NCBI GenBank assembly: GCA_031002005.1
Contig: JARYHS010008074.1
Span: 347,162,932 to 347,226,931, forward strand
Source: Vandiemenella viatica
Lineage: Eukaryota; Arthropoda; Insecta; Orthoptera; Morabidae
Reading direction: 5' to 3'
DNA: 64,000 nt
Positions 33,000 to 44,934 of this stretch are shown here, piece after piece. The stretch's first letter is position 1. Each line of letters opens with the position of its first letter. Under the pieces are notes generated by a model, which was given only the letters and a program-made list of their open reading frames with translations, did no database searches and was not told the origin of the DNA. The position numbers and the translations under genes are program-made.

Positions 33000-33690
33000 A
33001 GCGGTCATGACAATCCGCCCGAGAATGTGAAGTGAAGCACTGTGGGCAAAAGGCAGGGGCCTCTGGACCCATTGGTAGGGTAGAGTTCAGGGTTCAGATG
33101 TCATAATAGATACATCGGACAAGAATGGTGTCCTGCTTTGTTGGAGTCTGGAGCACGCCATGGGTGTGCCCTGAGGTGCTCGTTCGCAGCCTGAGCAATT
33201 TCATAGGAGTCCGCAATGCGTAGAATGTCCTCCAGTGATGAATTAACCAGCCCCAGTGCCGTACCTCTGGGTCTGGAGCTAGCTGTATGACGACATTGCA
33301 AATCAGGTAGTCTGCATATGAGGCCTTGCACTCTGAGTTTGTGCAAGTGAAGTCACATTTGCAGCTGAGGCCTTGGAGATCCGTCACCCACAACTGGTGT
33401 GGCTATCCTGATTGTTTATGATACTGATGGAACTCCAGGCGGGAGGCCACCACGTAGTATCTTTGAGAGTAGTAATTTGTTAAAAGTGTGCACATTTCTT
33501 TGAATGTGAAGGTTACTGGATCCGATAATGGGACCAATTTTTGAAGGAGGAAGAAAGTGTTGGTGTTGCCCATGACAGAAACAGCGAGCACTGTAAGGCA
33601 TTGTCCATAACCTGGAACGCCATGAAATGCTGTTTAAGACAATGCAAATACATTTCTCAGTCTTCCTTGGCGTCATTAAATGGTGGAAAA
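33000..33690 (-). pseudogene. Gypsy gag (capsid and zinc-knuckle remnants)
   Basis: Minus-strand pieces TFKEMCTLLTNYYSQRYYVV near 33500 and a downstream Cys-rich region (FCPQCFTSHSRADC near 33040) match the capsid/nucleocapsid order of Gypsy elements. Frames are interrupted. Confidence 0.65.
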
Positions 33691-33866
33691 GCTTGAGAGC
33701 GAATGTGCAATTTTAAATTCCTGGACTGATTTAGCCTCCTGTGCTAACAGTTTATCGACTATTAACAGGAGCGTTTGTTGTAGCACCGCTGTCTGCTGCT
33801 GTTGTTGTCCCAGAAGGCGAGTTACGTACATGATGACTGATGATTACCTATTTCCTCATCACCAAT

Positions 33867-34240
33867 TTGCTGTATCCTCATGCAATCACAGTCCACAAAT
33901 AGACACATGGTATCCCAAAGAGCAAGCAAATCGTAGAACTGAGACACACACGATCAGAGTCCACGAGAAGACAGACTGTGTCTAAATGAGCAAACCAAGA
34001 CACGCACAATCGAATTCCACGATGAGAGGTACTTTGAGATGACAACAAACTTAGCTGTAACGAACACTGAACTGGTTTAGGCAGTGCAGCACGGCTGTAT
34101 TTATAGCTGCCCCATCACTTGTGATTGGCCGGCTGCAGAGCCTGTAGTGGTGCTAGTTCCGGCTGTCGCCAGTGCCGCCTATCGGCTGTCCACATCCATT
34201 TCCTCTGGCAGGCATGTGAATGCGTCGGGCGGGGATATCA
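33867..34240 (-). repeat. Gypsy 5' LTR, internally deleted
   Basis: Collinear with the 3' LTR from TGATATCCC (34240) to ACAGCA (33867), but it lacks about 110-120 bp after TGTATCCTCA. On the minus strand it is followed by AATTGGTGATGAGG, the place of a primer-binding site; the matching tRNA is not identified. Confidence 0.85.
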
Positions 34241-34660
34241 GAGAAAGTGTCTTAGTCAATAAATTTTATTTGAATTTCACGAGCTTCAAAAGTAAGGAGA
34301 GGAACAAAATAAAATTTAACACCTTAGTTAAAATGATGTTCTGATGCACATAAAGATATTAAGGTAGAAAATGATTTCACGTTTGGGATATTTAAGGGAT
34401 AGATATATGCATATAAGGATTTTTTTTTAGATTTAGACCTTTATAATAATGTGGAGGTGAAACTTTATCTGTGTACCAAGTTTCAGCTTTCACAAAATTG
34501 GTGAAGTTTGTATATGAATAACTTCCAAACTAAGAACAGGAATCAAACAAAATTTAAAGTGTTTGCTAAGATTGCAAATATCTATGTAAAATAGAAATTT
34601 TAGGGCATGTACCATTACTAAAAAAAAAGAACATAACATTAAATATAAATGGATTTCAAT
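34241..34660. repeat. Unclassified dispersed repeat, third piece
   Basis: Contains two diverged versions of one block (AAGGAGAGGAACAAAATAAA near 34294 and AAGAACAGGAATCAAACAAA near 34535). A related block, GAGCGTAGGACCAAAGTGAA, occurs at about 28999. Confidence 0.5.
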
Positions 34661-35734
34661 CTCCCCAGTATATGTTGGATGGAATTCAGTCCATATGTCT
34701 GAAGTACAGTCATTTCTTCAAATGGTCCCTACTATTTGAGAATGCAAAAAATTCCAGTGTGTTTTCAAATAAAATACAGATAATTTTTTACTTTATTCTT
34801 TCATCCTTTCTATACTTGTATCTCTTAAAGTAATGTTTTAAATAAATAGTATCCTTTGATGGTTTTCTTCCCCCTCTTTTCTGCCACTTTTCCTTGCATT
34901 TCCTCACTGAGCTTGACTGAATTAATTTTTGACCTTTAAATGCAACCACTGGACAGAAGTACACACATCAGTTGTATAAAAAAAAACGAGTTGGAAGGGG
35001 GGGGGGGGGGGGGAGATCCTCTCAACGTATTTCATTTAAAAATTACTTGAAGGAATATGTACACAAAGGACAAAGATAGAATAAATTTATATCTATTTTA
35101 TTCGAAAATGCATCAGAAGAATAGATTTACTGACATAAAACAAGAATTTTCTGAATTAAATGACATTGTACTGTATTCAATGCATTTTGTTTTAAATATT
35201 ACTTCATGCAGTGCGACGATGTAAATATAGTTGGAATGAAATATAAATTAAAACTCAATGATTTCTGAAAATAAAAATATTTGACAGAATACAGATTCAA
35301 ACCATGGCCTATAAATTAGGAGATGTATACCTTACTGCTTGAAAATATAAAGCAGTATTTAATAGTCATTGGCATTTTCTGCATGTGAATATCTTACAAA
35401 CTAAGGCCAATTTGGAGAAACAACTCTAACACAGAGACATGGCATGAATACCTGAGAACATAAAGTGATCCAAGTGGCTGCGAGGACGCAGTGCTGCCAT
35501 TGACAACTTGAGGAGCCCTGTAGGGTGCCAAGATTTCAGAAATACACTAAAAGATCTTCATCAGTTTCTCCCAAGAAAAGCAGCCAGTTGCTTTTGATGA
35601 GATTTTACTCATCGTTGGCATGATTAAACTTGAAGCTTTTGTTTTATGGGCACATGCCCTTGCTGGCGCCAAGAACTTTAAGCTTATTGCCAGGTCGTAG
35701 TGCATACTAATGTAGGAAGTGAAGTGTTGCCATC
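34661..35734. other. AT-rich intron sequence with a long G tract
   Basis: No gene found. A G homopolymer of about 18 bases lies at about 34996-35014. Confidence 0.5.
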
Positions 35735-35955
35735 TAACTTTTTTTCCTTAGGCCTTTATATCTCTTCGAGATCAAAGTCATAAAATGCAGGAAAGAACAT
35801 GGTGCAAGGAACAGGAATGAATTAGGCCATGGTATTTTGAAGGAACCATCATGGCATTTGCTTGAGTCATTTCGGGAAACCATGGAAAACCAAAATCTGG
35901 ATGGTTGGGGATTTGAACCCACATCATCTCAAATGTGCAGCCAGAACGTTCTGCA
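35735..35955 (-). mobile_element. SINE-A, diverged copy
   Basis: Body blocks GAATTAGGCCATGG, GGAACCATCATGGCATTTG and GGAAACCATGGAAAACC match the young copies. The box B side is GGGGATTTGAACCC at about 35909. No clear target duplication. Confidence 0.8.
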
Positions 35956-36470
35956 AAATGCATAACTATATTCTGTATGTGATAAGCATATTTTTTGTTT
36001 TTGAAATGAGTAATTCATGAGGCAGAGATTAAGGACCATCCCAACATTTGCCAGGATGGCTGAGGAAAAACTGCAGTCAGGACGACCACTATGCGGGGGC
36101 CAGGGCATGTGCCCAGCCCCATTGTACCTCCCAGATACAGTGTGCAGTGGGTAGAAATATAATAAAAAAATAGTTTTACAGACTGATTTTATTCCTGCTA
36201 CATATGACATGTGGATGTGCTTGCAAAATCACCTAATTTCTTTTAAAGATTTATTGCACATTTTATTGATTATTAATTCAATACCTAACAAGTCGTTCTG
36301 ACCATCAACATTTTGAAGGTTTGCACGCAACACAAAACATAATGATTGCTATACAAGGATGAAACATTGTGATGCAGGGTTGGTTTCTGTTTGTTGCTTC
36401 ATTCATACTATACAAATTATTATTGTTGTTCATCTGAAAGCTCAGTCAGAAGTGATGGAAATGATAGCTA
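35956..36470. other. Unassigned intron sequence
   Basis: Nothing recognised. Confidence 0.4.
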
Positions 36471-36479
36471 TTGGGAGGA

Positions 36480-37412
36480 GAATCATGTCTTATTTTAATT
36501 CTTCCAGCACTGTATAAGAAAAACTATGCAATTCGAAAGGAATTGGATGAAGCTGTTAGTACATGGTTTAATTCACCAACTGTATGCTTGCAACAATACT
36601 GGAACAAAAATACGCCATTTCACTCTATCTCACGAACTGTGACATTACCAATCTGACTGCTACACAATGGGAGCTTTAGAAGCATCGTTTGAAATTGCTA
36701 CAACTATTTGAGAAACAAAAAAAAAATCACAAATTCCGGATATGAATTAAGTTCTCAAATTATTCCAGGTGTCACTGGTCTCAATAACATGAGCACATCA
36801 AATCTAACACCCAAGTGAAGCCAAGTGAGACTAATCTTGCAACAAGGGTTGAATGAACAATTTGAAGACATCAGCACATGTAAATATTATTTGTTGGCAG
36901 AAACATTAAATTAACACTTAAAAATTAATTTTTCACTAGTCAAGTGCAAAGACATGGCATTATTTTCATCGATGGCCTGAAGACGTACTGTGAAACAAGT
37001 CATCCTCTATTCAGTCCAAGGGGATGGGGAGAGAAGAGCCGAGTTAAAGCACTCGTTAATCTTTTACAGATTGCTTTGAAGAAGTAGTATAATCAACAGT
37101 CACATTGAAAGAAAAAATGCAGATGCAACTGAAATTGATCTTTATTTCAATACGAAAATTATATCACATCATGATAATCTACATTCCTGATGGCAAACAA
37201 GAGAACATAAATTTCAGTGTTTGACAAAGCTTGCAACAATAGACTCATGTGCGTCAGGAAGAAGTGTTTATTCGAAGCCGTTTTTCTCTAAAGCTATGAA
37301 TGTCTCTGAGAAGAAAATAATTAAAGTACTGTCTGACAATGCAGAAAAATTAGTATTTTTGTATAACAACCTTCCATTCCTAAATTTAAATTACAATGAT
37401 CTACATGAATAG
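36480..37412 (+). pseudogene. hAT transposase C-terminal relic (ZBED-like)
   Basis: Frame pieces: KELDEAVSTWFNSP near 36538, LTATQWEL near 36654 followed by LLQLFE (hAT proteins carry a similar W-x-x-L...LxPFE segment), and a final segment TKLATIDSCASGRSVYSKPFF, SEKKIIKVLSDNAEKLVFLYNN at 37224-37385. The last is recognisable as the hAT C-terminal dimerisation domain (cf. VPSERxFS...SEKR...NxExLxFLxxN). Stop at 37410. Frameshifts and stops upstream; no ends found. Confidence 0.75.
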
Positions 37413-39504
37413 ATATTTTTTTTTCTAGTTTTGTTCTGACTGTCGTGGTTCTGTTCCAATGTATGAGCTCATGCCACCTTGACAGACTGTGCCCAACGGA
37501 TTTGGCTTCGTAAACACCCATCGATGGTATGGCAACCATAGATATGTAGCCCCAGAAGATGCATCTTGCTAAAATCCAAAGACCAGAAGCTAAATGGTTA
37601 CCAAAAGATCCAAGATCCTGAGCGGCTATGGGTGAATAGATCAGATTGGCTTACTGTGATATGGCTATTCAAGAGGAGTAGCATCCAATAAGCAGTTCAT
37701 CTATGGTGCTTATGTTACATCTAGAAATGTGACAGGGTTTGGCAAAAGGAAGTATATTTACTATGTACTCTCACACAGATAAATCCTACTTGAGCAGACA
37801 AGTTACTTGATAGTTCCTTACAACAGACTACAGCCCATTAGATCTGGATGCTATACTTATATTGGAGATGCCAGAAGGGAATAGAGGCTGCCTCAGTCAT
37901 CTCGGCTGGGTAGAGATGTCTAATGACTCCTCAACTAGAACTGTCTGAATGAATGCCGGAATAACTGAACCCCTGGCAATCTGGTTGGCCTATTTACCCC
38001 TCAGGCATCTCTGAGCATGAACCCCAATGGCAATAAGGATGGAACACTATCTTAGAAGGTGGTGATGTTAGACTTACATGTGTTTGGCACCCACACCATT
38101 AGCTGTGGTGCACTGGCCCTTGTTAAGTATGGTTCCTCGCTACGAACCATACTTGGTATTAATTCTAATCTCAGGCACGGCTTGGCCATAACACGTCACC
38201 CACTGGAGAAAATTTGATAGAAATAAAAAAATTCATAACCCTTATTTTTTCACTACTCATCTCATACACTGATCATATGCCTCATATGCCAACTGTAGGC
38301 ACACAAAATGAAAGTGGGACATTCAAAAATGATTTATACTTCATACAAAGCTTACAACATAATCAAGTCTACAGATTGACTTCACAACTCAATGGATTTT
38401 ACAACAAGGTAAAACAAGAATTATTTAAAACAGATTAGCAATTGACAAGGAATAGGAACTGTGGCCAAATAAACCATGTAGTTGTCGAATATTCACTGCA
38501 AGCCTAGTTTATATCAAAATATTGTAAAACGTGTTTATGGCCCTTCTACATTCATATGTAGTGACTGACGAATTTTCTTTTCCTATCCTTCCTCATTTTC
38601 ACTGTTACAATTATCAAAATGTGTGCGGGTAATTTGTATGAAAGTTTAAGCAAGACATCAACATAATCGGTGATACTTAATATCACGATACAGTTGGATT
38701 TACTCTCATATGACTGAATTAATGTAAAATCGTGCCAATATAAGCAAAGAAAATTTAAAATATTGAAATCCTTACACTTTATGCTATAAGCCCAGACAGG
38801 ATAGATCATGATACATGTGGAACTACTGCCATCCACAAAAAGTAATGATGTAACATGGCACTTGTCAAAGCAACTTAATTATTAAACAATAAATTCCTTG
38901 TGCCTTATTCTGTAATACAGAATGTCAGTTGCCATTCTGGTGCAGGCTGCATTTAAACTTAACCACAGAGTCTACTAATACTGTTGCTGAAAAACACAAA
39001 CATCTACCATGTGCATATTCATCCACACACCTAAGTATATGTAAATGAAGCTGCATGCAAATGCTAGAACTATTACCATTTCTGCTGGTTCTGAAACCAT
39101 ACATAAAACTACTGAACAGATTCCGATGGGGCATTTTCAGAATGAAATAATAGCACTGGAAGTAGAGGACTACTGAAAATTAGAAGGATAAAAAGAAAGA
39201 CTGATATAGAAAATAACATTGATATTTATTCAAATTTGTATTTAATATTAAGTGATGGGTATTTTGGTGTGAAAGAAATGTTTATAAACTAAATCCCATT
39301 TGTAAAGTCCAGAAGAGGTTGTCATTTCTGTGAAGATTTTAACTACCCTCTCAGTAAAACAGTTACTTAGGTGGCAGTCGAAGACTTCTGAGGCTCAAGG
39401 AAAGACTGATGCATTTATCAGTGTGTACACATACAAGAAGTGAAACTTCTACGTATTTTTCCTGTATGTATTTGATGTTTCGAGTGGACGAAGGATGTTT
39501 TCTT
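37413..39504. other. Unassigned intron sequence
   Basis: No gene or known element recognised in about 2.1 kb. The short perfect stem-loop at 38125-38154 is listed separately. Confidence 0.4.
38125..38154. repeat. Perfect 11-bp stem-loop
   Basis: Arms AAGTATGGTTC and GAACCATACTT enclose an 8-nt loop CTCGCTAC. No T-run follows. Confidence 0.8.
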
Positions 39505-39622
39505 TGTATTATCTTGGTTCGCTGGGTGGAGCCGCACCGATTTATTAAAACCTAACATTTCTGCCATCGTGCTGTGGTTTTTATCAGAGGACCCTCTGAT
39601 AATCAAGAATCAAGATAATACA
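39505..39622. repeat. Inverted repeat with 16-bp arms
   Basis: TGTATTATCTTGGTTC at 39505-39520 pairs with GAATCAAGATAATACA at 39607-39622, one mismatch. The 86-bp interior has no recognised content. Possibly a very short MITE. Confidence 0.6.
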
Positions 39623-40554
39623 TTCAGTGACTGCGGAAGCTTTCGGAATCATTCGATACTATCTTTGTTGCATTTTTATAGTATACAGGAAATTTGTCCA
39701 AGCTATTCATGTAAACAAATGAAAATTATTAAAAAGTTAAAGCACACTTTGCTAAACTATGAAGTTAAAGCACACTTTACTAAACTATAGAGTATTGCAT
39801 CAGTCCCTAATCTGTATTTTGTGTTTAGAGCTTTCATATTGGAGAACTACTCAGGTAAAATTATCTGATAACTGTTCTTACAATAAATTTTGTTAATAAC
39901 TTACTTCTGAGCCCATCAGAAATGATGGATTGTGCACAGATGTCTAGCTCATAACTAAAATAGTTATTTCTAAGCTAAAATAAATCATTCTCTCTGCTGT
40001 AAAGATGAATGCTAATACTTTTTCACACAAATGAAAGTTTTTATCACATGTGAATTAATACATTAACTGTATCACATAAACATGATTCAATATTTCTTTT
40101 CTTGAAATAACAGTGATCAGAGAATATAATGAAACCGTCTACATAAAGTGAATACAAATAAACAAAAAGTAACTAATAGACAAAATATTTACACTTATAT
40201 GCCCAGAAAATGTAACATAACTAACGCTGTAGCAAATACTATTTAAAATGAGCTTACATTACAGAAGACAATATCATAGCTGTGTTGCCACAAAAGAAAA
40301 CATAGTTATCTAATATCAAAGTTGCTTGCATCAAAGTATCGTTAAGTGGGCATGCACAGAACGTTGTGGCAAATACACACTTCACGCATAATGCTAACAA
40401 ATTTCTCCCACCGCACCCAATGAAGTTTCACTTCAGTAACTATCCATTAATCTACTAAGCAAGCTGTGAAGTATGACATCACCTGTCATGGCATGATGTC
40501 ACGCTTTGAGTAATTATTCTTAGCAATGGACGTTACTTAATAAAATTTACAAGT

Positions 40555-41900
40555 ATCCGCGAATAAATTAACTGAGAGAACACTGAAATAAAAGTATGCA
40601 TTGTGTTAAAATCGACATATCAATCATTAGATGCTTATATTTACATAATTATCTTCTGATATATAGAAGTATTCCTTAAATTCTTTGCCCATAGATATGA
40701 AAGATAAAAGCTACATGTTTCGAGTATCAATGTAGCGAATGTTTTGGTTAGATTGTTACTTAGCATGGGTCAGAATTACAACTGGCATTTGACATTACAG
40801 CAGAGGGTATGTATAATTTAGTTTTTTTTAAAAAAATTAAACTGTATCCTATTACTGAAATTATTAATTCATTTAAATGGAAATAGTTGCACACTGATCC
40901 CGATCTGTGCATCCTACACTACACACAAAACAAATATTATGTGGCATATTGTAAGTTTATAAGATTTATTTTAATTTCATTTGCTTCCACTGTGTAATAT
41001 TACCGAGCCTATTATTTCAGTGTGTCAGCCATTCAAACGTTTTAATATCGGTCTGAATCACAGATAACAAAAAAGAAATGTGTAAAAACCCTTGAAGGTT
41101 TTTGATCAAATTTATATCGCAATGCACTATTCCCACTAAAACACGATACTATTCATGTATTAATATGTGAGAGATAGAAGTATTGTTATCCTGGTGGCAA
41201 GTTTATCGTAGTGTGGAAACTGAAAGCTTTTGCTACAGTGCAAGGCATGAGGTATTACACTGAATTTTATTTTATAACAATTCTATTTAGTTAAGCATTT
41301 ACTAAGACATGAACTGTCAGAACACTGAAAGAAAAGCATGTATTGCATTTAAATTGGCATATTAACTATCAGTTTTTTTTTCTAAAATCATTATATGGTT
41401 CAAATGAAAGAAGTTCCAAATTGATCGCGATATATGTGGCCTAAACCACAATTAAATATAACGTAGCATAGTGTAAGTTGTCAAGATTTTATTTTTAGCA
41501 TCCTTCTTTCTCACTGGGGTCATTATTTCAGCTGCTATCTCGGCTGTTAAAATATCAATCTTCATCACAGGTATGAAGAAAGAAAGGTGTCAGAACTTGT
41601 GATGATTTGGAATCAAGTTTATTTCACGATGCATGATGACACTGACATGCGATACAGGAAATGTATTAATTCGCACATGATTAAGCTTTGCTTTTCTATC
41701 AGCAATATTAGCAGAGATTGTGGTTAGGCTGAAATACAGCATGGACCAAGTTGACAACAAACTTTTTGCTACAGCACAAGAGACAATAAATTACAATGAG
41801 CTTTATTTTATAACAATTCTATTTAGTTAAGGAACTGCAGAGAAAGAAATTACCATAATACTCAGTTGAACCCATCATTTTTGACGGGCTTTGGGGCTAG
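40555..41900 (+). mobile_element. Helitron 3' portion with an internal duplicated block
   Basis: The 3' end reads CCCATCATTTTTGACGGG (imperfect hairpin, 41871-41887), then CTAG (41897-41900) and a T, the Helitron 3' signature. Upstream, a block of about 0.55-0.75 kb occurs twice: for example AGAACACTGAAATAAAAGTATG at about 40578 and AGAACACTGAAAGAAAAGCATG at about 41318, and ATAACAATTCTATTTAGTTAAG at about 41276 and 41813. The 5' end was not found. Confidence 0.65.
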
Positions 41901-42194
41901 TATAGCAAATAATAATCATTATAATATTAATTAATTATTATTAATAACTAACTATTTATCAAATAATAATTATTTGAGAAAACTGTAGAAACTGATGGGA
42001 GTCGTCACTGGATGGTATAGGGTTGTGAGCATTCATTCGGAAAAAAAGTTGGTTAGTGGTGACGTCTATATGTCAAGTGGTACAGGCAAGGCAAGAGCAT
42101 GTGGAAGAGTTGTCAAATTCTCAACTGAAAACCCTCCCCACCACACCTGCCGAACTCTCACTGTCCACCGCAGCTCTTCACACATGTGGCGTGA

Positions 42195-42306
42195 CTTTAT
42201 GCTTGGGGTCAAGTAACAGGACGGAATCCATGAATGGCATTTCAAAGAAAACATCCCAGTATTTGCCTGTAGCGATTTCATAAAGCTATGGAAAACCGAA
42301 ATATGG
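42195..42306 (-). mobile_element. SINE-A, tail-side half split by a LINE
   Basis: TGGCATTTCAAAGAAAACATCCCAG, TTTGCCTGTAGCGATTTC and TATGGAAAACCGAAATATGG follow the SINE-A body order. The head side reappears at about 44490-44545. Confidence 0.65.
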
Positions 42307-42364
42307 ATCTACATCTACATCTATACTCTGCAATTCACAAAATTGTGGGTGGCAGAGGGTGCTC

Positions 42365-44450
42365 AGCACCAAATCTAATCTCTTTGCTGTGCATTCCAAT
42401 CCCTAATGGTACGAGGGAAAAAAGAATTCATATAAGAATCAGTCCGGCACCTTATTTCTCTAATTTTATCTTTCCTATCCTTCCGACTCAAATAGGTTGG
42501 TGGAAGAAGTATTTCACTACACTCATGAGTGAAAGTTGGAGTACGCATGTTTTCCAATAAGTTTAAACGAAACGTGTGTCGTCTATCTACCAGAGACTCC
42601 CAACCTCTAATCTACTAATCAGTTCTGTGACGCTTTCATAAGGACTGTAGCAAGCGGTCACGAATCGAGCGGCTCTTCTCTGTACTTTCTCTATACTATC
42701 GATCAATCCCTTACGAAACGGGTCCCAAATGTGTTACGAAGTAATAAAGATAACGCCTGAGTGTTAGTAAGGCCAAGTGTTAATATGGTGCAATAGGTGG
42801 CAAGGAAAGCCAACAGTGAACGCGTGTGAGGGCAAGGTTGCGTCAGACAGAGCGCCGCGTAGCGCGTGGGTGATGAAATCCGAGCGTAAGCTTCTAGAAG
42901 GACGCGCGGGGCAGCGAAGCGCGTCACGGGCGGCTATAAAAAAGAGCCCGCCTCAGCGGAGAGGGACTACTTCCACAGAGGTCTTCGATCTTCGAGAGTC
43001 GGCGAGTGAGCCAGCAAGCAAACAGCGCAGCGGAGAAGACAACGTGTATTCTGCTACTGTAGTCGCCGTTGTTACTGTTAGGCTCTTCAAATTTTATGGA
43101 TCTTTGGCAGAGAGAACTTCTGCTAGTTGGTTCAGTACTCCTGGGAATAGGTACCTCTCGTAATTTCTGAGTATTCTCAGTGAGAGATTGTCGGCTTCGT
43201 GAGTCACAAGTGTGTTCATCATAACCTCTTGTGTTCTTCAATTTATTTCTCCTGAACTCTTCCTATCCGAGTTCCCGAATTGTAAAAATCGATACCCACT
43301 TGTTTCAGTTTTGGAGTCTTTTCAGCTCAGCTCTCTGTTGCACAACAGGACGCAACAAATGGCACAACAATAATCCAAATGTGGACGCACAAGAGATTTG
43401 TACGCTATCTCCTTTGTTTGTTCATTACAATTTTTCAAGATTCTACCTATGAATCGCAGCCTAGAATTTGCTCTACCTACTAAAGAATTAATGTGTATGT
43501 CCCATTTCATGTTCCTTTGTACTGTTACTCCCAAATATTTAATAGAATCGACCATATCAATAACTGTATTGTTTAACTCGTATTTCTGAACAATCGGATT
43601 CTTTTTGTTAGTTATGCTCATTGTCTTGCACTTTTTACAGTTTAGAGTAAGTTGCCACTCAGCGCACCAAGCCAAAATAACATCCAGATCGCGCTGAATT
43701 TCTAAGCAATCGGCCAAAGTTCTTACTTCCCTATAAATAACCGCATCATCAGCAAACAATCTAAAAAGGCTTTTCACTTTGTCTCCGAGATCGTTTATAA
43801 AAATTAAGAAAAGAAGTGGTCCTATAACACTTCCTTGAGGTACACCCGATGTAACATCTAGATTAGAAGAACTTTCTCCTTCAACGACAACATACTGCGA
43901 CCGACCAGTTAGAAAATCCTTTATCCATTCACAAAGCTGATCCGATATACCGTACGCTCGAAGCTTCGCTAAAAGGCGGTTGTGTGGCACAGAGTCAAAG
44001 GCTTTCTGGAAATCTAAAAAAATTGCATCTACTTGTGAACCTGTATCGATAACTTTCATTACGTCGTGTGTAAATAGGGCCAGCTGTGTTTCACATGATC
44101 TTTTCTTCCGAAATCCATGTTGATTTGTTGTAAGCAAATTATTATAATCTAGAAAATTCATAATGTTCGAGCATATAATATGCTCCATAACTCTACTACA
44201 AACAGATGTTACAGATATGGGACGATAGTTCCCAGGATCACTTCGATCACCTTTTTTGAAAATCGGAGTTACTTTTCGCTCTTCTAATGATTTACTGAAT
44301 ATATCAGACAGAAATGGCCCGATTTCTGCAGCATACTCTGAAAATACTCTTACTGGAATTGCATCCGGGCCCGGTGCTTTCCCCCACTTCAGGAGCTCTA
44401 ATTGCTTAACGATACCTGCAGTATCTATTCATAATGATTCCATCACCGAC
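42365..44450 (-). pseudogene. CR1-like LINE reverse transcriptase
   Basis: The minus strand encodes PGPDAIPVRVF near 44370, GNYRPISVTSVC near 44235, NQHGFRKKRSCETQLA near 44120, LDFQKAFDSVPHNRLL near 44010, TSGVPQGSVIGPLLFLIFIN near 43860, LFADDAVIY near 43765 and IKYLGVTVQ near 43545. It continues through RPHLDYCCAI, where a solo LTR interrupts at 43357, and picks up in the same frame at WDPFRKG near 42731. A frameshift near 42590 precedes the C-terminal NSFFPRTIRDWN. Endonuclease and ORF1 are absent (5' truncation). Confidence 0.88.
42732..43357. mobile_element. Solo LTR inserted in the CR1-like RT
   Basis: 626 bp beginning TGTTAC and ending GCAACA, with AATG duplicated at 42728-42731 and 43358-43361 (AAATG if the end is shifted by one). 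A TATA-type promoter CTATAAAAAAGAGCC lies at about 42935. GC content is visibly higher than in the surroundings. No internal retroviral genes, so it is probably the product of LTR-LTR recombination. Its removal keeps the LINE reading frame. Confidence 0.85.
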
Positions 44451-44489
44451 TCGCCACGGCGTGGGAAAACGGGAATACTATCCTTATGC

Positions 44490-44545
44490 CAAACAGGCAT
44501 TCAAACCCTGTGTACTACCAAATATGAGGCCAGTTTATTATAGTT
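44490..44545 (-). mobile_element. SINE-A, head-side half
   Basis: CAGGCATTCAAACCCTG (box B region) and AAATATGAGGCCAG match the SINE-A head; joined to 42195-42306 once the LINE is removed. Confidence 0.55.
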
Positions 44546-44934
44546 CATCCACCACATTCGATCTGATAATTTCATCACATGTCTCACCTACTTGAATGAA
44601 TAAAGTTTACTATCAAAATACTATACTGTAATACATCTAACTTTTTTGTGTTCATCGCTGCTTACATCTAAGTCAAGAGTTGGGCTCACTTCATGTATCC
44701 TTCCTTATATATCGGTGAGACGGCTGTCAGAACATATGTGATCACATTAACACCCACTGATTCAAGTATTGGCATAATAATATACAGCCTCCTTGCCAAG
44801 TGTCTTATCTGCTTGCAAGAATTAGGTTCAATACCAAAATACTGGGTTACATGTATTTGTCAAATTCAACAGCTTCATCTAAGTGTTAAATTGAATTTCC
44901 TATCCTAGTTTCATTGCCATAATGCATTTTATTG

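Larger units (their letters stand above)
29218..34240 (-). mobile_element. Gypsy-type LTR retrotransposon, 5.0 kb, degenerate
   Basis: Both LTRs are recognisable (29218-29713 and 33867-34240). Flanking GAGAAAG occurs at 29211-29217 and 34241-34247, a candidate target duplication; 4-6 bp is usual, so part may be chance. The minus-strand order gag, protease, RT, RNase H, integrase is the Gypsy order. A polypurine tract, AGGGGGGAGGG, precedes the 3' LTR at about 29717-29727. Frames are broken throughout. It is inserted in the unclassified repeat. Confidence 0.9.
42307..44489 (-). mobile_element. CR1-like LINE, 5'-truncated, split SINE target
   Basis: On the minus strand the 3' end is TATAGATGTAGATGTAGAT, a hexamer-like tail of CR1-type elements. 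Imperfect flanking similarity (GGAAAACCGAAATATGGATCT at left, GGAAAACGGGAATACTATCCT at right) may be an eroded target duplication within SINE-A. It contains the RT relic and a solo LTR. Confidence 0.8.
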
